Assembly: GCA_003024985.2 (NCBI GenBank)
Contig: PXIH01S0001078.1
Strand: one strand, 5' to 3'
Origin: Euperipatoides rowelli
Taxonomy: Eukaryota; Onychophora; Udeonychophora; Euonychophora; Peripatopsidae
Length of the DNA stretch: 17,923 nucleotides
Below the pieces are notes generated by a model. It searched no databases and had not been told where the DNA came from. It was given only the letters and a program-made list of their open reading frames with translations. This document shows positions 8,980-17,297 of this stretch, one piece after another. The translations under genes were made by a program, and so were the position numbers. Numbering within the stretch: the first letter of the stretch is position 1; each line of letters starts with the position of its first letter.

Positions 8980-10592
8980 TTTTGTCTTTAATGGATGATA
9001 AAATTATATCACTCTAACTCTGCTGATGCGGTACAAGTCCATTGGTCAAAGGAACAATGTTATGATCGATAACGTCCATAATTTAATGGTGGCATCCTGT
9101 ATACATTGATAAGTAGATGGCACTGAGTGAGTGATAGGAAACATTTTTTTCCTGTCCTAAAGCAAATATATCCCATGGATTTTTTACTTTGAGATGAAAA
9201 GCCTTGACAAACCTTTCAAGTAGCAAGGCTTAAGTAATCAATCTGGCAATTTGCTAAAAAAAAAAAAAAAAAATTAAAATGCTATAACATACTGTAAGTA
9301 ATGGATGAAAAAATATGTATTAATATAAAATTTTAACTTTATTGGTTTTTAGATCTATTATATTTTAAAATTTAGCACTGAACATTATATTTATAAATAA
9401 CAGCAATTAGTGATGGTCAATTTCATCCCTGGATTAGTTTTAGAATCGATTGAGAATAGAATACTGTACTTAACAAAAAATCTATTACATTCCAATTAGC
9501 CTATGTCTTTAAAGGATACGTATGTACTGTATTTAAAAAACTAAGGTGCTGAATACAAAATGAATAATTTAATTACAGTTCTCAATGAAAAAAAGCAAAC
9601 ACTAAACATGCAGAAAAGCAAAGACAAACTTTTTTTACTATTTGATTGTCAACTAAATGTTAGTATTCCAAATTAATGATCAGAGTTTTGACTATATTTT
9701 TTTTCAAAAGTACAAGCAATCCTTGGAAATATTCTGCACATAAACATTGTCATGAAAATTATAGGCACCTCTAATTTAACAAACCAACATAAGTTTTCTA
9801 ATTTTTTTTTCTTTTCATTTCTCAAAGTTTCTANNGATGACCTTTCATTTCACAAAATATAAGCCTGATGTTTGTGCACATAGTAAGAAAATATTTTTTT
9901 AAATCAATTTTTATTTATAGTTAGATTTTTAGAAAGAAAAAAATATGATGTCTGGACATTCATATCTTGACAATATAATTGATTTTTACTATCATTAACA
10001 GTTTGTTTTGAATCTTTGAAATATTAGTATAAGGCTGGCTAAAAAAAATAAAACCCTAAACATTTAGGATTTTTTTTTTTTTTGGGGTGGGTGTGTGTCA
10101 GGAACAGGGTGAAATCACGATTTTTTTAAAAAAATCAAAAACATCGGATTTTTTTGTTTTGGGGGGGGGGGGGAGTATTAAGAATGGAACCAACTAATAT
10201 GCATATTTAGGCATGTACAGTATTACTCGTACCCAATTTCTAATCTTGGACCAAGTGTACCATGCTATACTAAAGTCTCCATTAATGTAAACATGAACAA
10301 TTTAATACTAATAATCTTGCTTACTCTATTTAATGGAGATTCTTAAAAATAAATACAAAATTATTACTAAGTCTTATTTACTTCAGTTAACCTCTAGCCT
10401 GCCCAATCAAATAGCAAATACTTGTAAAAAGAATATAAACTTTCATTTAGGAGTCATAATTTCTAAGACCCAGACAGGTCGTGATAGTTGATGTCATGGA
10501 TTTTCATGAAACGGTGGGAATGTTCCTTGATATGTCTAAACATCAATTCCAAATTATTTTGTTTATACTCCCAATAAATTTGGTACAGGGTT
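8980..10592. other. AT-rich non-coding stretch, no gene seen
   Basis: No exon is visible. The stretch contains long A and T runs (9255-9273, 10071-10083), an 18-bp palindrome GATTTTTTTAAAAAAATC (10119-10136), and a 13-G run (10161-10173). CAGGGTGAAATCAC at about 10105 resembles a transposon end, but no partner was found. The two N positions near 9834 mark unresolved assembly. Confidence 0.6.
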
Positions 10593-10605
10593 AGGTCAAA
10601 GGTCA
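10593..10605 (+). promoter_or_regulatory. Perfect DR1 nuclear-receptor half-site pair
   Basis: AGGTCA-A-AGGTCA is an exact direct repeat of the nuclear-receptor half-site with 1-bp spacing (DR1), the type bound by RXR, HNF4 and COUP-TF family receptors. It lies about 58 bp before the left arm of long inverted repeat 2. Nothing shows it is used, and such sites also occur inside repeats. Confidence 0.4.
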
Positions 10606-10945
10606 ACACATGCTATAAAAATACTAACCAAATTATATTACAACTTCAGAACATTATTCCTTGTGCCATCAGTATGCCATCTGGATTATTTTCAGAATGC
10701 ATAGTACAGGTAGCATAGTGTTCATATATGGTGTTATTACTATGGCACATTCATGGCGCAGTGGTTCAAACGCCATTAAATTAGGCTTATCCCCTCAAAT
10801 TGTGACAAGTTTGAAGTCTCATAACTTCATGCTTCATGAGTGTGCCATCATTTTAATTCTTAAAATATATTGGTCTTCTAGTCTCTATAAATGCACTTTT
10901 TTTTGGCGGCATACTGTTGGCTCGCAAATTTATTGACATTGAAAT

Positions 10946-10968
10946 ATGCAAATTTTGCTAATTTGCAT
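10946..10968. promoter_or_regulatory. Paired inverted octamer motifs in left arm
   Basis: ATGCAAAT, a 7-nt gap, then ATTTGCAT form an 8-bp perfect inverted pair. ATGCAAAT is the octamer recognised by POU-domain factors in animals. The mirrored copy in the right arm is also intact, at 11657-11679. Binding is untested inference. Confidence 0.4.
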
Positions 10969-11656
10969 AATCTTTAAAGTTCTATAACTTGGTGCGCCAA
11001 GACTGAAATTNACAAATGCAAGNTATTTTTTAAAGTATCTTATGTGGACAATAAAATGTCTTAAAAAGAAACTTGGCACTATTATTTTTAATATTTTTGT
11101 TTATGTTGATCATTACTCATTGTCATAAGTGCCCCCTAAAATGTAAAGAAATATCACCCTGTAATTATTCCTTGATACAATTAGGCACATTTTTCTATCA
11201 ATTAGTACATACAAATATTTACCACCTACAATGTTGTTATTCAAACATAATTTGTACAGCCTGTGTTACAATAATATTTATGGCTTAATTTTAAAAGCAT
11301 TTTGCCTTAATCTTAGTTCTAGACATATTAGATTTTTCAATATGTAGTCATTTATAACAAGACTTGTTTACATCCTTAGTATAACCTTTTAAAATGATAA
11401 GCTTACTTTACCATATAAAGTCATTCTAGGGTATAATATAATATTGTAGTACAAATACTTCTACGAATTTGTACAAAGCAAAAACTGTTTGCAATGATTA
11501 ATATTTCCGATTTTTTAATAAATAAATAAAAATACTAAAAACAATAGCGCCAAGTTTCTTTCTAAGACATTTTGTGACCACATATGATACTTTACAAAAT
11601 ATCTTGTGTGTTTAAATTCCAGTCTTGGCGCATCAGGTTATGGAACTTTAAAGATT

Positions 11657-11679
11657 ATGCAAATTAGCAAAATTTGCAT
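11657..11679. promoter_or_regulatory. Paired inverted octamer motifs in right arm
   Basis: ATGCAAAT (11657-11664) and ATTTGCAT (11672-11679) mirror the pair in the left arm of long inverted repeat 2. The block around it is among the best conserved between the arms. Confidence 0.4.
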
Positions 11680-11954
11680 ATTCGAATTTCAATAATTTTG
11701 TCAGCAAAAGTATGCTGCCAAAAAATGTACATTTATGAGACTAGAAGACCAATATAATATATTTTAAGAATTAAAATGATTGCACACTCATCACGCATGA
11801 AGTTATGAGACCTCAAACTTTTCACAATTTAAGGCGATGAGGCCTAATTTAATGGAGTTTGAACCACTGTGCCATGTATGTGCCACAGTAATAAAACCAT
11901 ATACTGTATGAACACTATTGTACTTGTACTATGCTTTCTGCAAAGAATCCAAAT

Positions 11955-12095
11955 GGCACACGGACTGGCACGATTACAGTTTACGGTTCCCCCTTTCCAA
12001 GATGGCGGCCAAATCCAGACNGTTTATGTTGTCCGTAACAATTTTTATATTGTCCGGGGCCGTCGGGCTGCCGATTTTTCGACCCCTGACCTATG
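11955..12095 (+). promoter_or_regulatory. Small CpG-rich island with YY1-type motif
   Basis: About ten CpG dinucleotides fall within about 140 bp, in a window where CpG is otherwise rare. Inside is CCAAGATGGCGGCC (11997-12010), a perfect YY1 core (AAGATGGCGGC). In animals this motif typically lies just downstream of a transcription start, with its ATG often serving as start codon. This suggests a promoter or first exon on the plus strand. It directly follows the right arm of long inverted repeat 2. Confidence 0.5.
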
Positions 12096-12130
12096 AATCT
12101 TTTTTGAGTCTTAGAAAAAATGACTCTTAA
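12002..12130 (+). CDS. Candidate first exon of an unidentified membrane or secreted protein
   Basis: The ATG inside the YY1 motif opens 42 codons ending at a TAA (12128-12130). The N terminus is MAAKSR, followed by a hydrophobic stretch, roughly residues 8-26 (including SVTIFILSGAVGLPIF), that looks like a signal peptide or signal anchor. Codon 7 contains an N (12021). No strong splice donor precedes the stop; a weak one could lie near the TCC|GTAACA at about 12035 or at GAG|TCT near 12109. So this may be a truncated or decayed first exon. The GLP pattern after a hydrophobic segment loosely recalls the start of PIG-S-like proteins, but far too weakly to name it. A plus-strand gene starting here would run antisense through GADD45. 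Confidence 0.35.
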   Translation: MAAKSRXFMLSVTIFILSGAVGLPIFRPLTYESFLSLRKNDS

Positions 12131-12306
12131 TTTGTAAAATCATAATTTTTTTTTATCTACAATAACTCTATTTTCCATTTTTTTTAAAAATGTTAAGCAA
12201 AATTACAATTCACATATTTGCATAGCATTTTGTAAGAAAATGCTGAAATATCAAATCTGATATATATTTTTAATATCCTTACCCAGTTTTTAATAAGCCT
12301 AGTCAT

Positions 12307-12408
12307 TCAAACAGGTAAGTTAACAATTGGAGGAGGGAATTGGTCACATGTTTCCTTGTAGAATTGTATTAACGATTCTTCTTCATCATTACTAGAAGTC
12401 CAGGAATA
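12307..12408 (-). CDS. GADD45: GADD45 last coding exon
   Basis: The acceptor TTATTTTAG precedes the first base at 12408. The exon encodes 33 residues beginning YSWTSSNDEEE and ending PPIVNLPV, then TGA (12309-12307). The acidic patch and the final NLP motif match the family's C terminus. The intron before it is 150 nt. Confidence 0.9.
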   Translation of the reverse strand, partial: YSWTSSNDEEESLIQFYKETCDQFPPPIVNLPV

Positions 12409-15400
12409 CTAAAATAAATATAATACATAATAGTATATTAGCCTAGTACATTTATAAAATAATTGGACACAATAAATGCGAGAAAATTGATAGCAGTTTA
12501 ACATCGACAGTCCTATTTACATACTATACAATATAAATAATGTATGCTATTAACATACCTGGACAAGAACGCAGTTAAAATCTGGTGTTGCCCTATTTCT
12601 ATTACTAGCAACATCATTTCCATTAAGAGAAGTTTTGCTGTCATCTAGGAGATTTGCTAGCTTTTCGGCACTATCTACCTAAATCAAAACAAAATAGGCA
12701 AATTAAATACTGTAAAGAGACTTATAGGTTATAGTATATTTATTCAACAATTATAAAATCAAAATCATGACAAATTTTACAATATACAGTATTTGTGAAA
12801 TATACCCAGATTACCCCCACCTTACCCTAAATGCATTATTTAAAACCAAATGGAAATAAAACATGAGAAATGTTTAAAAATACTAAAGGAAATTGTGTTT
12901 TTACCAAACATAAGCACAAAGTTGAAAAATAATGCAGGGTTCAAATCACCCCCAAAACTGGTAAACATAAACAAGGTCCAACTGCCATAAATAAACATAA
13001 TATAACAATGACAGGAATTTCTTAAAAGTAAACCATTCCAAATAAGCATAGCCTATATAATTATAAAAGGTACTTAGGCTATCCAGTACCCATGTGGTTG
13101 GTACAGGTCAAAATTTCACAGGTTCCAAAATGGACGTTTGGACAATATTTTTTTTTTTTTCAAATGCAAAACAAACTACAATTTTAATAAACTGTATAAA
13201 AAAGTAGCTAGTAGTCTAACATTAATTTTAAGATAAAATTTTTCCTGTAGGTAGAGTATGATATAACTTTTAAACTTTTTACCTGTTTTGGGTTCAAGTT
13301 GCCCTGCNTTATGGTATATTGCACAGCATAATTTAATTTTTAAAAAAATTCTACATATTTTAAAACTTAAAATTGACTTAGAAATAGGTTACAAAATTTA
13401 TCAATATCTTACCTTCAATAACCGAATATCATTCTCATTGCAAAAAGCTTCAAGCAACATATAATGAATATGTAGTGTGACATCCTCAAAACTACTATGG
13501 GGAATCAAACAAATCATGACACACGATGGATCTCTAAAATAAAGAAAATAATGGCATGAGCGCATAGTAAAACATACAAAAAAAAAATGTATAAAATTAA
13601 AATCCATTATCTTTCAATCATAAAATATATTCTACATTATTAAAATACAAACACNTTTGATGTATGAAATTGATAGCCTACTATACGTAATGAAATAAAT
13701 GACTAATGCTCAGCATGTTAGTGCTTTGTTGAACACACATCTACCTGTGACCTCAATAATGGCATTTTTCCCATGACTACCCTGAGCTAAATTAATTAAG
13801 TACAGTACTATTAGTCTCTTTGTTTTTAAAAATCCATGGAATCGTATGTTAAAATTACCATAGGCAATGGATGTTGCTTGTACTGTTTTTTTTTGTCATG
13901 AAAACAAAAATGTTGTGCTAAGAATATACTTCACAAGCAAGAGCATAATTCACCAAAACATATTCCAGGTTAATAAAACTAGTACCTGCGCCACTAGTGG
14001 TAAGCCCTACATTATATTGTTTCAGGTGGTAAACAATGAGTCGTTTGTGCTTGGTTATCAATAGGATCATGGATGTCCATAATAATCGAACATTGTGCAG
14101 GATATACATTATACATTTTCCCTTTTCTATATCGTTTTAAAAGCAATAATTTCCTTAATACCAATAGTCACAAGAGGAATATTTTAAAGGAATTACCTTA
14201 AATTCATCACAGTTCCATAGATAATTGTCTAGTTTTGACTTAAACCCATTAAATGTAGGGCATTCAAATATTTCATCCGGTAGATCATTCCACATTGAAA
14301 TTCTTCTATTGTAAATTCTATTCTCCATTTTTATCGTTTTTTTTTTGTAGACATGATCTAGTTTATATTTGTTGGTCTTTCTTGTAATTCCGGTTGAGAG
14401 ATTATATATAGAATCNATATCTAATATAACAATCTGACGAAACTTGAAAATGAGGTCTCCCCTAATACATCTTTACATAGGTGACATGACCCTTGAGATT
14501 TTATCTATCTTTATAGGATAGACCGTATAAACCATTTATTTGTTTAGTATAGTTACTGTATTTTTTTATCTAATTTTACTATGTCTTTTTTGTAAGATAT
14601 CCAAATTGCTGTGGATGCATATTCAATTATTGGTTGTATATAACTTGTGTATATTATCTTGAACAAACATGGGGAGATAAATTTTATTGAATTTTTTATA
14701 TAACCAAAAGTTTTGTTTGCTTTTAAAATTATATAATCTGTATTTTTAGAAAAACTAAGAGACTTATCCATAACAACACCTAAATCTCTACAATCTTTGC
14801 TTTCCTCTATCGTACCTCCATTTAACGTATATGCAATTGTTAGATTTAGAATTAAATCTAATTAATTTAGTTTTCCTATGGTTTAATATGAGTGAATTCA
14901 TTTCAAACCAATCATTTATTCTGTTGATATCTTTTTGGAACATTTGAATATCATCGTTGTTTTCTATAATTCTTATTAGTTTTACGTCATCTGCATAGAT
15001 TGCAAGTTCTGAGTTAATGTCTTAATGGAGATCACATAGGAATATTGTAAATAGTGTTCCTGAAATAATCGATCCCTGAGGCAAACCGCAATTAATGTTT
15101 AACATGTTTGATAGAACTCCATTCACATTCACAGCAATTTCCCTATTATCTAAAAAATCAGTGTACCATTTACCATCAGACTGTTTATACCTAATCTTTT
15201 TAATTTTGCAATAAGTTCATGATCGATTGTATCGAACGCTGCTGTGAGATCAAAAAAGACCACAGCCGTAGGTCTAGCCATCTCACAGCCCTTCAGAATC
15301 ACACTGTTAGAGAATCTTATATTATCTACTGCTGAAGAACCTTTCCTGAAACCGTATTGGTGTCTGGATATTATTTCATTTTCTGTGAAATAAGTATCTA

Positions 15401-16674
15401 TGCCAGAAAGTATTATCTTTTCAGCAACTTTAGAAATCGATGATGAGATCGTTATCGGCCTGTAGTTACCTACATCACTTGTTTTTCCATTTTTGAATTT
15501 AGGTAATATGATACCTTGTTTCCAGCTTGTTGGTAGTTTGGACCACATTATAGATTTATTTATAACACGGGTTAGAAAGTCTATGAAAAAACCAGAATAG
15601 GTTTTTAATTAGTGTGGTACTGATAATGTCACCTACTAAACTTTATATTACAATGGCATAACTACNTTAAAATGAAGTGTAATACTCCTTAAAAAATAAT
15701 GAAATACTCAAGCCTATGCTTTTAACGCTTTAAAAATTTTAATGCTTTTGAATGCCACCAACAGGCGCATGTGTAGTACATTGGTGGGTAGCACAGTCCC
15801 ATCATATTCATATTTATCTATTTTTTTTNAAAAAAAATACCGGTTACTATAGAGTTAGAGGAGTACATTGGAATCTTTATCAAAATACTCTTCCAGATCC
15901 CGCATTATAAGATGTCAGTAAAAATTAGTAAAGTAAAATAAACTAATATACACCAATTCACGTTTGGGATATTTCTTTAATATCAACATATTAAGTTTTT
16001 TGAAATTCAAATCTGATCTTAAAATTTCCAGAAATCAGAGGAGAAATAAAAGTAACAAATTTAAAATGAATTGTGAAAGAAAAATAAACATCCACCGAGT
16101 CTAAGGACCTGAGTGTGTGTCTATCCTGCCCACACTTTGATAAAAGAATTAGAAGTTAATAAAAAGTAAACTCGTTTATTTTACTCATACTCTCAACCAC
16201 GGGGAGGGGGGGGGGAATTACAGCATGTACTATATAATATTTATGTAAAATACTTCATCCCCTCTCCGTCTGGACATTTTCTAAATAAGAAATAGCCTAA
16301 TTGACCACTTTATCCTAACTGATGCGTTACAGAAATGTCAGGTGCATTCCAATACACCGCAAATGAAAAATAAAAATAGCAGCTGGAACATTCCTAAACC
16401 CCGCTAACAAACAAAATTAGTTATTCTGCTATTTAATAATGCATTATTATTAAAATTAGTTTTTAAATTACTGCATGCAAAAAGATGCCCTGGGGAAGGT
16501 AACCTGAGAGTAGGAACCACAAATGCATTTAATTTTGGGTACTGTATTATAAAATAATGATTACTAGATTTCTTAAATTATTAGGCTATTTAACAATAAT
16601 ACTTACATTTCCATTAATTTTGCTGATTCGTATAATCCGCACGTTATACGGCCTTGTTCCTTTGCTTGGAGCAT
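12307..16674 (-). CDS. GADD45: GADD45 family stress-response protein (four exons seen)
   Basis: The spliced minus-strand exons encode about 136 residues with the GADD45 (L7Ae/L30e-like fold) signature: a QGRITCGLYESAKLME block, then IDPSCVMICLI, then LHIHYMLLEAFCNENDI, an LANLL helix, a CVLVQ strand, and an acidic C-terminal region ending IVNLPV. These align in order with vertebrate GADD45 blocks (ITVGVYEAAKLLN, DP, LQIHF.LIQAFCCENDI, INLPE). GADD45 proteins are small nuclear/cytoplasmic adaptors that bind PCNA, p21, cyclin B1/CDK1 and MAP3K4 and act in growth arrest, p38 signalling and DNA demethylation (family knowledge). Vertebrate members have about 160 residues. The roughly 25-30 residue N-terminal helix is short or absent here, so an upstream coding exon may be missing. 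All junctions are GT..AG and phases agree. The largest intron contains a LINE. Variant ATTAAA signals lie 13-40 nt past the stop; I see no AATAAA. Confidence 0.93.
12559..12678 (-). CDS. GADD45: GADD45 third visible coding exon
   Basis: It is exactly 120 nt (40 codons, phase 0 at both ends), with acceptor GATTTAG and donor CAG|GTATGTT. It begins VDSAEKLANLLDD, ends NCVLVQ, and carries a polar N-rich insert (SLNGNDVASNRNR) where vertebrate paralogues also vary in length and sequence. Confidence 0.92.
13413..13533 (-). CDS. GADD45: GADD45 second visible coding exon (core domain)
   Basis: This 121-nt exon lies between acceptor TATTTTAG and donor AAG|GTAAGA. Its first base completes an Ile codon begun in the previous exon (AT|A). 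It encodes the most conserved part of the family, from DPSCVMICLIP to LHIHYMLLEAF and CNENDIRLLK, the region that forms the central helix and dimer/partner surface in vertebrate GADD45. The intron after it is 734 nt. Confidence 0.94.
14553..14771 (-). pseudogene. LINE ORF2 C-terminal fragment
   Basis: The frame MDKSLSFSKN through IKFISPCLFKIIYTSYI and YASTAIW is the typical post-RT thumb and linker region of LINE ORF2. Upstream in the same frame, GGTIEESKDCRDLGVV is also typical. It is separated by frameshifts from both the YADD-bearing part and the final FKSKLDNYLW block. Confidence 0.85.
15150..15548 (-). pseudogene. LINE reverse transcriptase fragment, longest intact piece
   Basis: Within the LINE, 132 codons stay open from MWSKLPTSW. 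They cover the RT fingers and first palm motif (VVFFDLTAAFDTIDHEL). The frame is lost at LKRLGI, where shifting by one base restores a KQSDGKWYTDFLDN continuation. The upstream residues FIDFLTRVINKSI are also in frame, so this Met is internal and not the true start of the protein. Confidence 0.88.
15616..16606. other. Intronic AT-rich stretch, no further gene seen
   Basis: This is the 5' part of the large GADD45 intron. It holds a G run (16206-16215), a 7-bp stem CCACCAA/TTGGTGG (15755-15787) and N positions near 15666 and 15830. I see no exon between the LINE and the donor at 16606. Confidence 0.65.
16607..16674 (-). CDS. GADD45: GADD45 first visible coding exon
   Basis: From ATG at 16674-16672 the exon encodes 22 residues (MLQAKEQGRITCGLYESAKLME) plus two bases of a split Ile codon, ending at ATGGAAAT|GTAAGT. 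RITCGLYESAKLM is the family's first conserved strand/helix. An in-frame TAA lies just upstream (16687-16689), so either this ATG is the start or a weak acceptor (CCAAG) inside the exon joins an unseen N-terminal exon. The ATG has A at -3. Confidence 0.85.
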
Positions 16675-17268
16675 TATTGAATAAAATTAGGAGCTGTCTA
16701 TAAATGTCATATTTTGAGGGGAGGGGTTGATAATGCAATATGAGTGGGAAGAAGTATTAAAAAAAAATGCTAAGGTTTTGAGGGAGGAGGAGAGTGGATT
16801 GGGTGGCTATTAGTGGAATGGGAAAGGAGGGTGGTGATTAGAAGATTGCAAATGACTCAGAAGATAAGGAGCAGCCAAGATTACATCGCATTTTTCAAAT
16901 AAACTAAAAACACAACCACAATTTACAAGTTTTCTATTAAAATGAAAATTTGTATTTTAATAATCTGTGACGAATAAGGGAAGGGAGAGGTTTGTAAATT
17001 GTTACAATCTTAAAGAATGTATAAAGAAAAGAATGTTAATCTTTATACAATTTTTTTAAATTTGTGTAATTTGTTATAAGTAAATAAAGATTTACTTNAA
17101 AAAAAAATGTCGCATTAACGGCTAACGGATGGGCCCCTAAGTTATTCAAATTTTGAGGTTATCGATTTTTCATTCCTGGCAAAGGAACGTCATCAATCTC
17201 TCATACGTTCTACGCTATATTTCCTGCAGTGTATATTTATCTTAAATTTTAAAATACAGTAAATAAAG
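16675..17268 (-). promoter_or_regulatory. Putative GADD45 5' region
   Basis: Upstream of the first visible coding exon are an 8-codon upstream frame (ATG 16710 to TAA 16687, in frame with the CDS), and a purine-rich plus strand from about 16710 to 16845 (pyrimidine-rich in the gene's sense). CpGs cluster at about 17105-17215 (for example GTCGC, ACGG, AACGTCAT, ACGTTCTACGC). AACGTCAT (17187-17194) is an ATF/CREB-type half-site. The transcription start is not identifiable, so this remains inference from position and composition. Confidence 0.4.
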
Positions 17269-17297
17269 ATGACGTCTTTGGTGAAAAGTTATGTTAG
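17269..17297 (+). CDS. Possible short first coding exon, plus strand
   Basis: ATGACGTCTTTG opens nine codons plus two bases (MTSLVKSYV, then AG) ending at the strong donor AG|GTAAGT at 17298. It follows the CpG-bearing block at about 17105-17215, which could drive it and GADD45 divergently. The ATG lies in a CRE-like ATGACGTC. No downstream exon is in the window, since a LINE occupies the space to the right edge. The evidence is a start codon, context and a donor only. Confidence 0.25.

Larger units (their letters stand above)
10663..11972. repeat. Long inverted repeat 2 (two ~440-bp arms, ~400-nt spacer)
   Basis: The left arm (about 10663-11105, perhaps a little further) is repeated in reverse complement in the right arm (about 11525-11972). 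Shared blocks include TCTTGGCGCA, AACTTTAAAGATTATGCAAA, GGTCTTCTAGTCTC, TTCATG/CATGAAGTTATGAGAC and ATTAAATTAGGC. Identity is high by eye, near 85-90%, with scattered small gaps. The spacer (about 11106-11524) is unrelated AT-rich DNA with the 8-bp stem GTACAAAT/ATTTGTAC (11449-11474). No target-site duplication is apparent. It differs in sequence from inverted repeat 1. It could be a fold-back element or two head-to-head copies of a dispersed repeat. Open frames inside the arms (for example 10661-10936) are not preserved between arms and look non-coding. Confidence 0.85.
14155..15615 (-). mobile_element. 5'-truncated non-LTR retrotransposon (LINE) with decayed reverse transcriptase
   Basis: The minus strand encodes, in order, the fingers region (LPTSWKQGIILPKFK, NYRPITISSS), HQYGFRKGSS, a catalytic FFDLTAAFDTIDH block, the LPQGS motif, the active-site AIYADDVKL, and a C terminus ending WNDLPDEIF and FKSKLDNYLW. 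This is the reverse transcriptase domain of a LINE ORF2 (jockey/CR1/L2-like superfamily; exact clade not decided). It starts within the RT domain, so the endonuclease half is missing. It is broken by a 1-base frameshift near 15187, a stop between LPQGS and YADD (CAT TAA), and further frameshifts between YADD and the C terminus. The reading frame ends at TAA (14157-14155). The 3' UTR probably continues below 14155, perhaps to about 13960. The copy is dead and sits in a GADD45 intron. Confidence 0.9.
13534..16606 (-). other. Large GADD45 intron
   Basis: This is a 3,073-nt intron bounded by the donor GTAAGT (from 16606 downward) and the acceptor TTTTAG at 13534-13539. It contains the LINE at 14155-15615 in the same orientation as the gene, plus AT-rich sequence on both sides in which I see no further exon. 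Confidence 0.85.

Noticed and set aside
10119-10136. 18-bp palindrome GATTTTTTTAAAAAAATC as a functional site
   Set aside because: Made almost entirely of a T run meeting an A run, which is common in this DNA.
10754-10764. Perfect pol III A-box (TGGCGCAGTGG) on the plus strand
   Set aside because: The only B-box-like sequence (GGTTCAAAC) overlaps it directly instead of lying 30-60 nt downstream, and there is no tRNA fold.
10661-10936. 91-codon plus-strand frame in left arm of inverted repeat 2
   Set aside because: Starts at TTG, and the matching right-arm copy has indels that break the frame.
10105-11160. CAGGGTGAAATCAC and a distant TATCACCCTG as ends of one transposon
   Set aside because: Flanking bases do not match, and the span would cut through inverted repeat 2.
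11073-11288. 71-codon plus-strand frame
   Set aside because: Spans the arm/spacer border of inverted repeat 2 and has only AT-driven composition.
12840-13049. 69-codon minus-strand frame
   Set aside because: It lies wholly inside a GADD45 intron, is F-rich, and has no homology I recognise.
13867-14109. Overlapping frames on both strands of 63-65 codons
   Set aside because: They fall in intron or probable LINE 3' UTR and show no protein features.
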